NCBI GenBank assembly: GCA_963693365.1
Contig: CAVNZM010000016.1
Coordinates: 6,758,001-6,822,000 of the forward strand
Source of the DNA: Amoebidium appalachense
Lineage: Eukaryota > Ichthyosporea
Reading direction: 5' to 3'
Length of the DNA stretch: 64,000 nt
The position numbers and the translations under genes are program-made. Positions 52,556-64,000 of the stretch are shown one piece after another; the stretch's first letter is position 1; the number at the start of each line of letters is the position of its first letter. Below the pieces are notes generated by a model. The model worked only from the letters and a program-made list of their open reading frames with translations, did no database searches and was not told where the DNA came from.

Positions 52556-53439
52556 GATGATAGGTGCAAACATAGCCGTATAAGGTTATTGTACCACTAC
52601 AAAGAGTGGATGAAAACCTGGCAGGCAACGCAGTGCGTAATCTGCACTGTAAGTGGTCTGTGTGGAATGCTTGGGGCTGGTTCCCCGACTATGTAATTGG
52701 TTGCTATTTTTAGGCACACTGGTTGTGCCTTGGGTGCTGGCCACCCTATTTAGGTTCATGTGGAATGAGGTTGTGTTGAATAAAGGCTGTACTTCCTAAT
52801 TTGGAAGGTTGTCGTGGTATGTGCAATAGAGCGGTGGTGCGTGTATGCCGGCCGAGGGGGGGGGGGGAGGCGGGGCATGTTAGGGAGGGGTGGCTTCAGT
52901 ACTATAGCTATATGCCTGTTTGTCTCTATATATTTGTCTCTATACAAACGATTTTCGGTCTACCCACCAAATTTAAATGGCGATGGACAGTTGGTCCAAA
53001 AAAAGCGCACATACATCCACACTTACATGCGCACTGCACACATGCACACACATGCACACCGCACACTTGCACAGACACATGCACACCGCACACATCCACA
53101 CACACACACACACATACTCACTCTGCACACATCCACACACATGCAACACACCACACACACACACACACACATGTCCTTGCTGTGTTTGCTTCTTCCATGC
53201 CCATTGGGTATACGTATGTCACATAAGTGCCAGGTCACAGCATACGCATCGATATCACATTGTGTGGGCACGTGCAAATATGATGGTGTATTTGCTGCGC
53301 TGGCAAGGATGGAGCGGGCAGGGAAGGGGTTGGGGGTGTGGAAGGAAACAGGTGAAGAGGGAAAGGGTGAGGTGGAACCGGGGGGGGGATTAGAGATGGG
53401 GGAGGAGATTGGAGGGGAAGGGGGGAAGGGGGGGGAGCT

Positions 53440-53473
<34 letters not shown>

Positions 53474-53616
53474 GAGGGGGGGATTAGGGGGAGGGGGGGG
53501 GGGGGGGGGGGGGGGGGGGATGAAGGATTGGGAGGGGAGTCACGGTAAGTGAGCGGGTGGGCATGCCATTGGGACCTATAAGGGACAACGATTGTTCGGG
53601 TTGTTATGTAACAAAG

Positions 53617-53647
<31 letters not shown>

Positions 53648-53681
53648 CTGTGTTCAGCTGTGTGTATGTGTGTGCGCGCGC

Positions 53682-53754
<73 letters not shown>

Positions 53755-53772
53755 TGTTTTTGCATGTGTTGT

Positions 53773-53813
<41 letters not shown>

Positions 53814-54134
53814 GGTGGGTGTGTGGGTGTGGTGACCATGTGTGAGTGAGTGAGTGTGTGTGTGTAACGGTGTATTGTTGTGTGTGCGCGCGCATGTGCA
53901 GCCATCCGTGTGCATGTGTACAGTAGGGGCTGCCCCGGGGGGGGGGGGGGGGGGGGGGGGGTTGGCTTTTGGTAAGGGAGGGTGGTTGGTTCGAAAGACA
54001 AAGACAAGGTTGCAGAATGGGAGTTTGGAGGGGGAAGGGGGGGAAGGGGGGGGGGGGGGGGGGGGGGGAGGACTCGGTCGCTACATCCTGCATACATAAA
54101 GTTCAACCACTTGTGTAGGTGGTTCTCGTTGTGG
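52556..54134. other. Convergent spacer, transporter to spherulin-4 gene
   Basis: Contains the transporter 3' UTR to about 52800, then CA-rich sequence, poly-G tracts and a (GT)n tract at 53685-53748. No gene is visible. Confidence 0.6.
52779..52784 (+). terminator. Polyadenylation signal AATAAA (transporter gene)
   Basis: A canonical signal about 225 bases after the stop codon, in unique sequence that ends just before repeat-rich DNA. Confidence 0.7.
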
Positions 54135-54140
54135 TTTATT
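54135..54140 (-). terminator. Polyadenylation signal AATAAA (spherulin-4 gene)
   Basis: AATAAA on the minus strand, about 285 bases past the stop at 54423. Unique sequence extends just to this point before poly-G begins. Confidence 0.6.
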
Positions 54141-54422
54141 CGAAGCTGGCGGTGATGGTGTGTCGTAAATTATTACAAAGCCTTTAAGCATATGTTTTGA
54201 TATTTGGATGTATCTTGGGGCCATATGTCAGCACCGTCAATACCAGACATCAATGTTTGCTTAATTTTAGCTGTTTTATACTGCACCCCAAGCTAAATAT
54301 TTGGGGGCCTGAATCTACTCTCACAGACCAAACTGCATTAAACCGGTAAACTTAAATCACATTCACTACTTGCCACTTGGTTAGCTATTTTGCTGCATTG
54401 GCACTACTATCCTTAACCTAAT

Positions 54423-54687
54423 CTAGGCGTTAAGGCGGTCCAGATAGTTGTACCAGTAGGGGGGCAGGGCAGCCCACGGCCACTCTGTAGCCAATCTGTT
54501 GTTGGGGTAGTGGTATTTGATGTTGGCTTGCATGACGTCAGACAGGCTGGCATAGGCTTGGTCCTCGGTGGCCCTGGGGGGTTGGGGAGGTTGGGTCAGA
54601 ACAGGGACACAAGGACGAAGAATTGGTTAGCCGTGGACCCCGGGGGCGAGGGGGGGGGGGGTGGGGGGGATGGGGGGATGGGGGGGT

Positions 54688-54723
<36 letters not shown>

Positions 54724-55986
54724 TTGGCATGGTTTGGGTGGTTATTGATGGCGAGAAAGTGCGTGTGTGTGTGTAGGGGTGGAGGGGGGGGGGGGGGGGG
54801 GGGGGGAGGGGGGACTTCGAAGGGTGGAGGGGGTTCTGAATTATTTAAACTTCCTTGGTGGTTTTATGATGGAAGGGGAGTTCTATCCGTAAAAATCCCA
54901 TTAACTCGCAAATCTACATCGCGATTGTGGGCAAATAGAAGCCATTCCGTCAAGCATTCTCGACACATCTGGGTAAGGCACGGGTGGGGCGCAGAGTAGG
55001 GGGGGAAGGGGGGGGGGGGGGGGGGGGGAGGAGGGGGGGGAGGAGGAGGGGGATGTGGGGGGGGGGGGGGGGGGGGATAAGAGAAGGTCTGAGGAAGTGT
55101 ATGGATGGCAGTCTCAGGCTCACACACACACACACACACTCTCTCTCTCTCCCTCTGTCTCTCTCTCTCTCTCTCTTTCCCCCCTCCCCCCTCCCCCTCC
55201 ACTCCCTCCCCACCCTTTCCCTATCCCCTCTTAAACCCCCCCGAAAAAGAAACACAGACGAGAAAGGCAGCATTCCGAGCTGCACCTTCCCATTGGGAGG
55301 ATAACATGAACATGCAATGGGGGCACACCAAGAACAAACGTACCCAAACAGCAGGGTGCCAGCATTTGTTGTCCCGGCCAGCAAAGCATTTTTGAACGGT
55401 TCGATGGAGTCTCCTCTGGGCACGAACTGCAAATGGGTAACTGCTGTTAGTCTATTGAGGCCCCTCGAGTCCAAGGCCCCTCCCATGTAATAAACGAGAT
55501 ATCCCAATCTTTGAATAACATATATTTCACTTTCCTAACACCTGTTATCTGTTCAGTTCTCACTTCCACAGCGGTCCATTAGGCAGGCGCAATTTAGCAC
55601 AGAGACAAGAACAGCATGCTGCCCAGTCACGGATGACACACCATTTTTCCACACTTACCCCACAGTATGGACCCGGCCCAAAAGTGCCCGAAGCGCTGCT
55701 CCACAAGAGAGAGTAGCATCCATCTGCAAGTGAGGGGTGTAGGAGTCAGTGTTATGCCATGATGTAATTTCCGTTCGTTTTACAAGTCTAGTATGACGTG
55801 CAATAGCCAACTTAAAAGGCCCTGCAAGGATGAATTTTTGTGTGAGTGTGCCTGCCCCATAAACACATATGGTTGTAATGGTGTGTGAGACCCTATGTCG
55901 CCGGCTAGTACTGTACATGTAAAACTGTAGATGAAGCCCCCCTTCTCCCTCCTCCCCCCCCCCCCCCCCCTCCCTTCCCCCGCTGC

Positions 55987-56017
<31 letters not shown>

Positions 56018-56234
56018 ACCACCACCACCACCACCACCATCACCATCACCACCATCACCGTGGAACACACACACACACACACAGACACACACACACCACA
56101 CACACCACACACATACACACACACGACCACCGCCACGACCACCACCACAGCCACCACCTCCCCAAAACACGAGTTTCCATATGAGAAACTCAGGTTGCCA
56201 AAGCAGATCCGATAACTGGTAAGATTCCCCCCCC

Positions 56235-56274
<40 letters not shown>

Positions 56275-56317
56275 CTCCCTTTCCTGTTGCTTTCTGCTTC
56301 ATGCTTTTTTTTTTTTT

Positions 56318-56403
<86 letters not shown>

Positions 56404-58085
56404 GGGTTTGTGCGCGCGTGTGTGTTTGTGTGTGGGGGGGAGGGGGGAGGGGGGGGAAGAAGGGAGGAGGGAGGGAGGAGGACGCGGAGACTCCAAGGGG
56501 AATTCCACCGAACACCTGCCCTGCAACTAACTCCTCCCCCGTCCCTCCTCCCCCCCCCCCCCCCATAACACATACACACACACACACGTACACACACACA
56601 TCATACACATTTCCCCAGTTATTTTTCGAGCCATTTGTTACGATATCAAGCTCCTACCCTGCAACCAGCTTAATCATCCGTGCCACCGCTCCCCCGCCCT
56701 CCCCCCCCCCCCCCCCCCCCCCCGCCCCGCCCCCCTTCCCCCCATTCGTTTCAAGTTCATCACAGCCAAAGTTATACCCTTGAAGACCCCCACCACTTAT
56801 CCTGACAGTGATACACATCCCATCTCACGACACAGCTCTACAATCCATGCCCAACCACCCCATAATCTTACTTGCTGCAGTTGGGTACCAGCGGCCAGGC
56901 CCATCCTCATAGATGATCATCACATCTACAGGCCGGGGCAGCTCAGCAGATGGCTTCCAAAGGCCTGTAGGAGGTGTGCCCCCACAGTTGTAGACGATAA
57001 GGCCGTTGGGGTCTTTGGACCGGATGTACTTGACGATCTGTACAGCGCACCCCGGTAAGTTGGTTATCATAACTTGACCTTTCTTTTTTATTGCTCAATG
57101 ATGATTGGGTGAACAGTAGACGATGCATGTGAATGAAGAAGTGGTGCGTATTTGAATTTGAAAGATTTATGGATGCATGCATTTTGATGGTAATGAAAGG
57201 GATATCTATGGGTGCGGTAACAAGAGAGTTAGTCGTACCTGAACATATTGGGCGGTGTGGTTGTATCCCCAGAACTGCAGAGTGTCTTGGTAAAGGTTGG
57301 AGCCCTCGTCGATAAAGATGCCAGCAAACCCGGGCACACCTCTGTATAGGTCGTACCATGTGTCGATGTCACGGTAGACGTCGGCAAGATCACTGTGAAG
57401 GGAATGGCCTATTCAATACTTCGGTACTTATGTGTGTGCTAGATGCGTAGAGGCCATGCAGGGATGCATTGGGAAAGAAATTTCCATATATGGGCATCTA
57501 CGAAGGATATGCTAGGCAAATATGAGCATCAGAGTTAGTGGTTCGCTGCGGTAATGTGCGGTATGCAGGTACCACCAAGGCGAGCCAAGTTAGCCGTGCA
57601 TGAAATGTTCTTTATAGTCTTTCCCTAAATGCGTAAAAGGTTGTCTTGCGCAAAAATGGGAAGAACACCCAAAACACCATTTTTTGCAAACACTTGAAGT
57701 TAATCAACCTAGATATTAGTGATTGATTATAACAACAAAACTTCAAGCAGTTTCCTGCCGTGGATTCTTCAAGTGGTAAAGGCATTGGGGTTTGTTTGCC
57801 CAGAGGAGAATGTTAACGGTTTCCTTACCGGAAGCCCACTTGCTCCCAGGTAGCTGTGCTGGGGTAGTAGTTTGTCTTCTTGGTGTAGATGTAGCCGAGT
57901 GTGCGGCCCCCGTGTGCACCAACAAACCCCATGCAGGTCTGCAGATCACAAATTGCCAATGAGTTCTCACTAATATTAAAGCAATAGGCTGTTTAAACAC
58001 AGTAGAAAAATGGCTCCCTCTAAGTTACACCTGGTACATCTCCTCCCCACCCCACCACCACAACCACCACCACCACCACAATCAG

Positions 58086-58127
<42 letters not shown>

Positions 58128-58439
58128 ATACTCCAACCCTTTCACCTCTCCCCGTCACCCACCCAAACATAAACAACACAACAATAACAACAACAACAAC
58201 AACAACAACAATAACAACAAAAGAGGGTGAGGGGGACCCCCCCTCCCCCCATCCCCCCCCCCCCCCCCAAAAAAAAAAAAATACTCCAACCCTTTCACCT
58301 CTCCCCGTCACCCACCCAAACATAAACAACACAACAATAACAACAACAACAACAACAACAAAAATAACAACAAAAGAGGGTGAGGGGAGGGGGGGGGGGG
58401 GGGTGGGGGGGGGGGGGGGGGGGGGGGGGGGAGGGGGGG

Positions 58440-58479
<40 letters not shown>

Positions 58480-59287
58480 AGGGCTCCAACCCCATCCCCA
58501 AACGGAAAAACGCCATAACAAATGAAACAATGAGTTGTGAAAATCAACGAGAAGAGAGAATTGGGGAGTGTACGTACAAGGCGAGCCGATGGAGTGGGGG
58601 TTTATCATTTTCAGGTTCTTTTTTATGATGTTTTTCCTTCTCCCTTCACCCCCCCCCCCCCCCCCCCCCCCCCAACACCTTCTCCTCCTTTTCCACCCCC
58701 TCCTATTTTTTGGTGTGTGGTGTGTGTGTGTGGGGGGGGGGGGGGGGGGGGGGGGGGGGAGGGGGGGGGGGGGGGAGTGGGTGGGTGGGGGGTGGGGTGG
58801 GTTGGGGGGGGGGGGGGGGGGGGGTACGGGAGCAAATATCGAAAGGCTACTATGCAAAAACGTGAGCTTAAGGTGTGGGGTGTCTACCTTTAGCCGTGCT
58901 TGTGCTGCTGGGTCGTCCGAGGTCGGGCCATTTTTGAGGTTGACGATGGCCAAAGTTGCCCCACAGCCCCGGGCCAGCGCTTGCCATTGCACACCCGTGC
59001 ACATAGTGTTGTTGGTGTTGGTGACGGGTGGAACGTAGAAAGGGACTAGGGCAACGGGCTTGTTGGCAGGGGCAGACGTGCTCTTGTATGTGCAGCAAGA
59101 AGCAACATTCAGGCATGCCTTGCTGCTGCTTCCCTGCAAAGAAAGGTTTAGATACACGCGATTGTATATGTTACTTGAAGAAACTTGGCAATGTGTGGCT
59201 CTTTTCGATTATTTAGTATTCCCACCCCCCCTTCCCACGCCCTTTCTACAAACAACACACAAACACATGCACGCGTGCACGCGCGTG

Positions 59288-59343
<56 letters not shown>

Positions 59344-59420
59344 GACGCACACACACACAGAAGGTAAGTCAAAGAAAAACAGACGTCAATGTAAGACTCT
59401 TTTCGATTGGCCCCTTGCCC

Positions 59421-59452
<32 letters not shown>

Positions 59453-61894
59453 TTCCACTCCCGGCCCCTCCCCCTTTTTTTCTTTCTACAAACACACACA
59501 CGTGCCTGCGCAAAAAAGAAAAAGAAGAAGGAGAAAGAGACAGAAGAGGACTGTCAAAGGAAAAGAAAGGAAAAGAAAAAAAGAGCCAATTGAAAACATA
59601 CGGAGCAGGTGGAGCCCCCGTTCTTGGGTGTTGGGTTGGTGCACGTTCGGGTCTGCACAGAGCTGCCACACTGGCCGTTGCATGCAGACCATGCAGACCA
59701 CCCCCCGTTGACTTTCGTTGTTGAGACAGCTGCCGCTTGGGTGTCACCACCGGCAGAAGGTGCAATAGGCAGCTGCTGTGGCATGTTGTAGATGAATGTG
59801 TCGCGAAGGGGCTGCCCAGTACTCCATAGGTTTGTAGTCTCGTCGAAGTGCTTGAGCCTGCTTGAGAGAGGTTGGTGTTAGTTTACATGAACTTCGCTTT
59901 CTAGCGTGATTGTTTGCCCATGGTGCTACCGTGGTGATCTTATTATGATAGTTATCTTTCCGCCCTGCATTGCCATATTCATTAGATTTTATGTCTTGTC
60001 CTCATCCGCCTACTCCCCAACATCCATTCCCTCCGCTCCTTCCCCTTCCCCGCCCCCTCCCCCTCCCCCCCCAACGCTGAGATCCCCACGCAGAAGCATA
60101 CGTCTCCCTTCATTATTTTTTCAGTCACTGCAAACACCAATGATTAAGCTTCAGATTCGCATGGTATTAGATTTGGGAGTAAAATGGTATGAAAACACGT
60201 ACAAGCATGTCGTGCCGAGCCATGTAAAGGCGTTGCAGTTTGGGGTTGCCAGGCAAAGGTCTTTGCATTCTTGTACAGAACTTGCCCGGCCAGCACCAGG
60301 GAGGTTGGCATCCGAGTCAGTGTTGGGGTACCTCTTCCACACATCTGGGGGCAAACAACAAGTGTTATCTTTCCTTTGTGTGCTACAGTACCTTAGTGTG
60401 AGACTGATTCAATTTGCTTTTGATTTTCCGTACGACATGGATTTGTAGCCATGAACTTCCCATTTCATACGTTCACGGGCATCAATAATTGCATGCAAAA
60501 GCAAAAGGTCAATGCGGGCATACTGGCTAGCGTGAAGTCTGACAAGGGATAATGCATACCTAAGCCGGGCCTGCACACGGGTGAGAACATAAAAGAAGAT
60601 AAAACCACATGTTTCGAAATTGGAGTACATACCTGTGCCTGCCCTATAATCCTTGCAGGTAGGGCACGAGCAGTCTTCGTGCTGTGCGCTGCACGTGCCT
60701 GAGGCGGAGCAGCACGGGGTAGTGCCAGTGGGGTTGCATTCGGCAGTCTGGCCGGACGGAGCTAGAACGCTGCCACAGAGCCCGTCTGCCCTCCATGCTG
60801 CAAAGAGGTTAAAGTTGGTTACAAGGCCAAAATACATACCGTGAACACACATGCTTCCCCTCCCCACCCCCACCCCTCCGCCTGTCACCGGGCCCTAACT
60901 TGTCCCCATAATATTTTCCATCTGGTACTACACACTATATAGATGGCAACAGTCCGAAAGTAACCAGAGTAAAACGCATATGGGAGCAAACGAGCAAACG
61001 AGCTCGAGCTAATTACACACACCGTTTCTGTAGTCGATGGATCCCTCCGCTGAGCAGTGGTAGTCGCTGTTGCCACACTCGCCGGAAGGGGAGCAGCATG
61101 GGCGGTAGAGGTCATCGGGGTTGCATGTGGAGGGCTGGCCATCTGAGGTGGGAAAACCAGCCCCACAGAGTCCATCGTCCCGATAGCTGGGTGAAACTGC
61201 CCCGTGTGCTTGGCTTTGGCTCACTGCACGTGATATGTGGCCATTGTGAGGGTCGAGAGTGTATTATGGGTAATGAAAAACCATGACCCCGCCTTTATTA
61301 ATAGCTAGGCTGTTGCCGACTGTGAAGACACCGGAGGTAAACAGTAACGTCGGTGGCCTGCCTTGGGTTTGCAGTTGCACAATGCCTTGAATGGTGGCAC
61401 AACAAACCTAATATAGTGGCAACCATGTATGCTCGCGCCAAAATACCAGCATGTGTGCCTCCATGCATATATGCAAGTTTTTACTAACGTCAACAGCTGC
61501 TGCATGATCTTAGTTATATCACGTTCTTCATGGAAATTTTTTTGGGCCAAGCAAAAACTTTCCTTTAAAATTTAGCTAGACATCCTTCAGCCACAAGGGT
61601 ATACACGCAACGTTCGTCGGAGTTGTCTCGATCTTCGAAACTGGGAGAACAAAAATTGGCCAGCCTATAGCTAGAGCTGTAGGTCATGCCTCGAGCTCGT
61701 TAATACACCATACAGGCTCACAACTTATTGTCTTGCATCGTAGGGAAAAGGAGGGAGAGGGCTTTGAGCTCAGTGTTCGGCTTACTTATCTCAAAGTAGC
61801 TCTTGAAGGCTGACACACTCGGCAAGTTGCCTGCAAGCAAACCTCCACAGCCAAGCAGGAAGACAAACCTCCACGGTCCAAGGAGAGGCGACAT
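54423..61894 (-). CDS. Secreted modular protein: two Cys-rich, PAN, TSP1 and spherulin-4 (GH135-like) domains
   Basis: Exons from the start: 61786-61894, 61023-61223, 60633-60797, 60203-60344, 59602-59857, 58888-59133, 57829-57938, 57239-57392, 56872-57037, 55659-55723, 55329-55426 and 54423-54573; 620 aa, phases consistent. Residues 1-29 are a signal peptide ending SVSA. Two chitin-binding-like Cys modules follow (DGLCG...PCCS..G.C), at about 51-101 and 106-155. Next come a PAN/Apple module ([18 protein letters not shown], about 160-205) and a TSP1 repeat ([14 protein letters not shown], about 257-306). The spherulin-4 domain spans about 314-620. It keeps GIFIDEG (D438, E439) and MIIYED (E505), matching the acidic residues needed by Aspergillus Sph3, a GH135 hydrolase of galactosaminogalactan. 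Secreted or wall-associated polysaccharide hydrolysis is inferred. The exon 11 donor and exon 5 acceptor (two options 3 bases apart) are least certain. Confidence 0.85.
56304..56402. repeat. T23-G75 homopolymer junction
   Basis: About 23 T followed by about 75 consecutive G, the longest homopolymer in the window, inside the intron between exons 9 and 10 of the spherulin-4 gene. On the coding strand it reads poly-C then poly-A. The exact length could be affected by sequencing. Confidence 0.85.
58086..58386. repeat. Tandem duplication of about 152 bp in intron 6
   Basis: Two copies (about 58086-58234 and 58246-58386) each run poly-C, poly-A, ACTCCAACCCTTTCACCTCT, an (AAC)n tract and AGAGGGTGAGGG. 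Differences are confined to tract lengths and one AAC-tract base. Confidence 0.9.
59293..59340. repeat. (CA)n microsatellite
   Basis: A pure CA tract of about 48 bases in the intron between exons 5 and 6 of the spherulin-4 gene. Confidence 0.9.
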
Positions 61895-62702
61895 CTTCAG
61901 TCAGCTTGATGTTACAGAAGCCTTTGCTGCAGTTTTCTTGTTGTTATGTATTATCTGAGATTATTTACGCTGTTTGTTTATCTTCTTGCAACTACAACAT
62001 GCGGGTGTGTAAACAATTGGAACGATATTGTGCCTTCGAGCCACTGTTTTTCAACGTCTACATGTCCAGAACCACTTTTCCTCGCTCCGCTTTTCTCTTC
62101 CTTCCTCTCTTTATCTATGCGTGCATTATCGTGATGCGGAAAAACTGACAAACTTTCTGAGCGTGTCGTTGATTTTTGTGTACACACTGTGACTCCGATC
62201 ACGACCACTCGCGGTGGGAAAAAGGACCGTTCGACCCAACCATATATGGGTTGTAATATCACAAAATTTCGCGCCATGCAGCAATTTCATCCAATCAGAA
62301 ATTACATAGTAATTGATTGGATGTCCGATGAGCCGTGCAGAGGAGGGCAAAATCGCCACGTGAAACCGCAAAATAAGACCCGCACGTGAAGGTACGTACG
62401 TGCACAAACGTGTGCAAGTCACACCACTTCATACAGACCCATGCATGCGCATAGAGGGATGCTTTCGCTCGCAACTTCAATATCTACTAGCGCTAAGAGT
62501 GGTGAACGGACTTCGTTCTATGCCTGCTATACATATTGTGCGGAGCTGGTCAGAGCGGAGATAGGCGGTGGTACCGCGCCGGTGACTAACGGTTTTCGCC
62601 GAGCCGGCGCTTTTGATTCTGCAGCACTGGTGCCGCTAACGGCTCCCCTCAGGCACACCGCTACATCCGTCTATTTCTCTATCTATTATCCCCCACTCCC
62701 CC

Positions 62703-62753
<51 letters not shown>

Positions 62754-63049
62754 CTCCCCCCTCCTCTCTCTCCCCGGATCCCCCTCGAGCTCGATCATCA
62801 TGATACGTAAACTTAAATTATCACTACTCAAGTCAGCCACTGTGTGGTCCCTGTATGGCCCCCGCGCCGGGCTATGTTTGTAAAACCAAGTTCAGCGATT
62901 GCGTGCGTGCATGGACCGTGACTGACAACAGTGCATGTGTATGATGTACGTGAGTTTAATTATTTAATTAATGGCATGTGCGCCCCTATTTCAGTTCTCT
63001 GTAATTGTAGGCGTGTGGCGTGTGTGTTTGGACCCTGCGTATTTTGTGT

Positions 63050-63160
<111 letters not shown>

Positions 63161-63330
63161 GTGTGTGTGCACATGTGTAAGGGTTTTGTGGCGGCGCACG
63201 CGCGCACGTGTGTGTGCGTGTGTGTTCGTGTGTGCGTGTGTTTGTGGGTGTGTGTGTGTACGCGTGCACGTTTAAGTGTGTGATTTTCTACATAAAAGTT
63301 ACGTGCGTGCAAGTGTGCGTGCGTGCGGGC

Positions 63331-63342
63331 GAGAGAGAGGGG

Positions 63343-63426
<84 letters not shown>

Positions 63427-63464
63427 CGGAGGGAGGGAGAGAGAGAGAGAGGGAGAGAGAGAGT
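63331..63464. repeat. (GA)n microsatellite
   Basis: A GA tract with small GGGG and GGGAC interruptions, bordered on both sides by GT repeats. A related GA block recurs at 63684-63724, with similar flanks (TTACGTCCGTGCATGTGTGCG-like), suggesting local duplication. Confidence 0.85.
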
Positions 63465-63506
63465 GTGTGTGTGTGTATGTGTGTGTGTGTGTATGTGTGT
63501 GTGTGA

Positions 63507-63543
<37 letters not shown>

Positions 63544-63563
63544 TTTGTGTGTGTGTGTGTCAC

Positions 63564-63626
<63 letters not shown>

Positions 63627-63795
63627 TGTACATGCGTATACATGATAGTTACGTCCGTGCATGTGTGCGTGTGTGCGGGCTAGAGAGTGAGAGAGAGCCG
63701 AGAGAGAGAGAGAGAGAGAGAGAGTGTGTGTGTGTGTGTCACGCGGTGTGTGTGTGTGTGTGTGTGTGTGTGACAGTGTGTATGTGTGTGTGTGC

Positions 63796-63829
<34 letters not shown>

Positions 63830-64000
63830 ACATGCATATACATGTGTGCCAGTGTGTGTACGCACGCGCACACGTGGACATGTTTGTGTTTGTGTGTGTT
63901 TGTGTGTGTGTGTATGTGCATGAGTGTGGGTGTAATATTGTGCGTGTGACGGTGTGTGTGTGTGTGTGCGTGTGACGGGTGTGTGTGTGTGTGTGTGTGT

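Overview
The window is nuclear eukaryotic DNA. Genes are split into many short exons with GT-AG introns, TATA boxes and AATAAA signals are present, and introns and spacers are crowded with (CA)n, (GT)n, (GA)n, poly-G and poly-C tracts. The protein set (a PPP1R3-type glycogen-targeting protein, a DDX5/DBP2 helicase, a multi-KH protein, a Vrg4/GONST-type GDP-mannose transporter, and a secreted protein with PAN, TSP1 and spherulin-4 modules) fits a unicellular opisthokont, most likely a unicellular relative of animals. The species cannot be named from the sequence. All splice models were assembled by eye from reading frame, intron phase and family alignment. Five of them close in frame over 6 to 17 exons.

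Layout. 1-1.0 kb: no gene seen. 1.0-7.8 kb (+): CBM21 glycogen-binding protein. 7.9-11.7 kb: simple repeats with two or three weak exon candidates for an expansin-like protein. 11.76-16.7 kb (+): DEAD-box helicase, 7 exons, 524 aa. 17.8-28.9 kb (-): membrane-anchored protein with five KH domains, 17 exons, about 741 aa, convergent with the helicase gene. 29-32.2 kb: no gene seen. 32.2-33.8 kb (-): single-exon 532 aa regulator-like protein. 33.9-41.1 kb: mostly non-coding, with long dinucleotide tracts and a small copia-type LTR element. 41.2-52.8 kb (+): GDP-mannose transporter, 12 exons, 338 aa, preceded by a cluster of TGAGTMA sites. 54.1-61.9 kb (-): secreted modular spherulin-4 protein, 12 exons, 620 aa, convergent with the transporter gene. 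62-64 kb: simple repeats only.

A functional link between neighbours is only suggestive. Glycogen targeting, Golgi GDP-mannose import and a secreted polysaccharide hydrolase all concern carbohydrate or cell-surface metabolism. The helicase and KH proteins act on RNA.

Most notable signals: an LTR element of about 1.26 kb whose primer site matches the anticodon arm of initiator tRNA-Met; an array of about 14 tandem copies of a 3' splice site just upstream of a real exon; a duplicated exon tail in the KH gene whose only differences are synonymous; and a dispersed repeat family bounded by poly-C on both sides.
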